From Ramlibacter terrae (lineage in GTDB: Bacteria; Pseudomonadota; Gammaproteobacteria; Burkholderiales; Burkholderiaceae_C), in the NCBI GenBank assembly GCA_013127575.1, contig CP053418.1:2046001-2110000 (forward strand): DNA of 64,000 nt. Direction: 5' to 3'. Below the pieces are notes generated by a model. The model searched no databases. It worked only from the letters and a program-made list of their open reading frames with translations, and was not told the DNA's origin. Shown piece after piece: positions 63,949-64,000 of the stretch. The number at the start of each line of letters is the position of its first letter. Position 1 is the first letter of the stretch. Made by a program: the position numbers and the translations under genes.

Positions 63949-64000
63949 ATGGCAAGCCGCTGGATGTGGATCGTGTGGCCGGGCTTCCCGGCGGCCTGCG
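63949..64000 (+). CDS. Start of a small membrane-protein gene cut by the window edge
   Basis: ATG at 63949 with a GAGACGAGAAG ribosome site, reading MASRWMWIVWPGFPAAC before the window ends. Probably a small hydrophobic protein of the cbb3 cluster; family cannot be assigned from 17 residues. Confidence 0.6.
   Translation, partial: MASRWMWIVWPGFPAAC

Overview
The window is GC-rich, tightly packed chromosomal DNA from a betaproteobacterium, most likely of the order Burkholderiales and family Comamonadaceae (Ramlibacter/Variovorax-like). That placement is inferred from gene content: a Trp-rich small protein next to cytochrome c, an HpnCDE squalene locus, a clpP-clpX-lon block behind tig, a ccoISNOQPGH cluster and a malonate operon with a Bug/TctC receptor. 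Almost every gene longer than about 300 codons, including tig, clpX, lon, ilvD, acs and ccoNOP, is interrupted by one or more single-base shifts, many of them in short G/C runs. Because essential genes are hit too, I read these as sequencing or assembly indels, annotate whole genes across them and give the approximate shift points.

Layout. 1-4.7 kb: hemH (cut by the window edge), a HAD hydrolase and hpnE-hpnD-hpnC. 4.8-9.1 kb: an RND efflux adaptor and pump behind a TetR-type palindrome. 9.1-12.8 kb: a compact operon of DUF2282 peptide, DUF692/MNIO enzyme, DUF2063 partner, DoxX protein, ECF sigma factor and DUF1109/NrsF anti-sigma factor, preceded by a candidate promoter for that sigma factor. 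This is a bufferin/gig-type RiPP copper (or gold) stress system and is the most interesting locus here. 12.9-19.8 kb: tRNA-Leu, tig, clpP, clpX, lon and a four-tRNA cluster. 19.8-25.4 kb: an unrecognised acidic protein, an MFS transporter translationally coupled to a LanC-like cyclase, murI and a class I fumarase. 25.5-34.8 kb: a cache-domain secreted protein, a DUF1003 protein, a small regulator, two orphan membrane proteins, a chemoreceptor with a C-terminal cache domain, fumC, a YqhA-type protein, acetyl-CoA synthetase and cytochrome c.

34.8-40.2 kb: a Rieske-tailed oxidoreductase, ilvD, a divergent LysR regulator and lgt. 40.2-46.1 kb: a malonate operon (GntR regulator, malonyl-CoA decarboxylase, TctC-type receptor, malonyl-CoA synthetase) whose decarboxylase is split by an intact 1.23-kb IS30-family element with near-perfect terminal repeats and a 2-bp target duplication. 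46.2-51.4 kb: a CheB-CheR-PAS protein and a second CheB, bracketed by two paralogous small orphan proteins. 51.5-56.4 kb: a DUF4130 protein, an orphan membrane protein, a hemerythrin-like protein, a haem-oxygenase-fold diiron-type enzyme, a methyltransferase and a universal stress protein. 56.5-64 kb: ccoI-ccoS-ccoN-ccoO-ccoQ-ccoP-ccoG-ccoH for the high-affinity cbb3 oxidase, with three FNR/Anr-like boxes in front of ccoI/usp, ccoN and ccoG.

Intergenic DNA carries at least three kinds of dispersed palindromic repeat, including a roughly 140-bp inverted-repeat element found twice. Copper handling appears twice, in the bufferin-like operon and the CcoI ATPase, and low-oxygen or iron-linked functions cluster in the last 12 kb.
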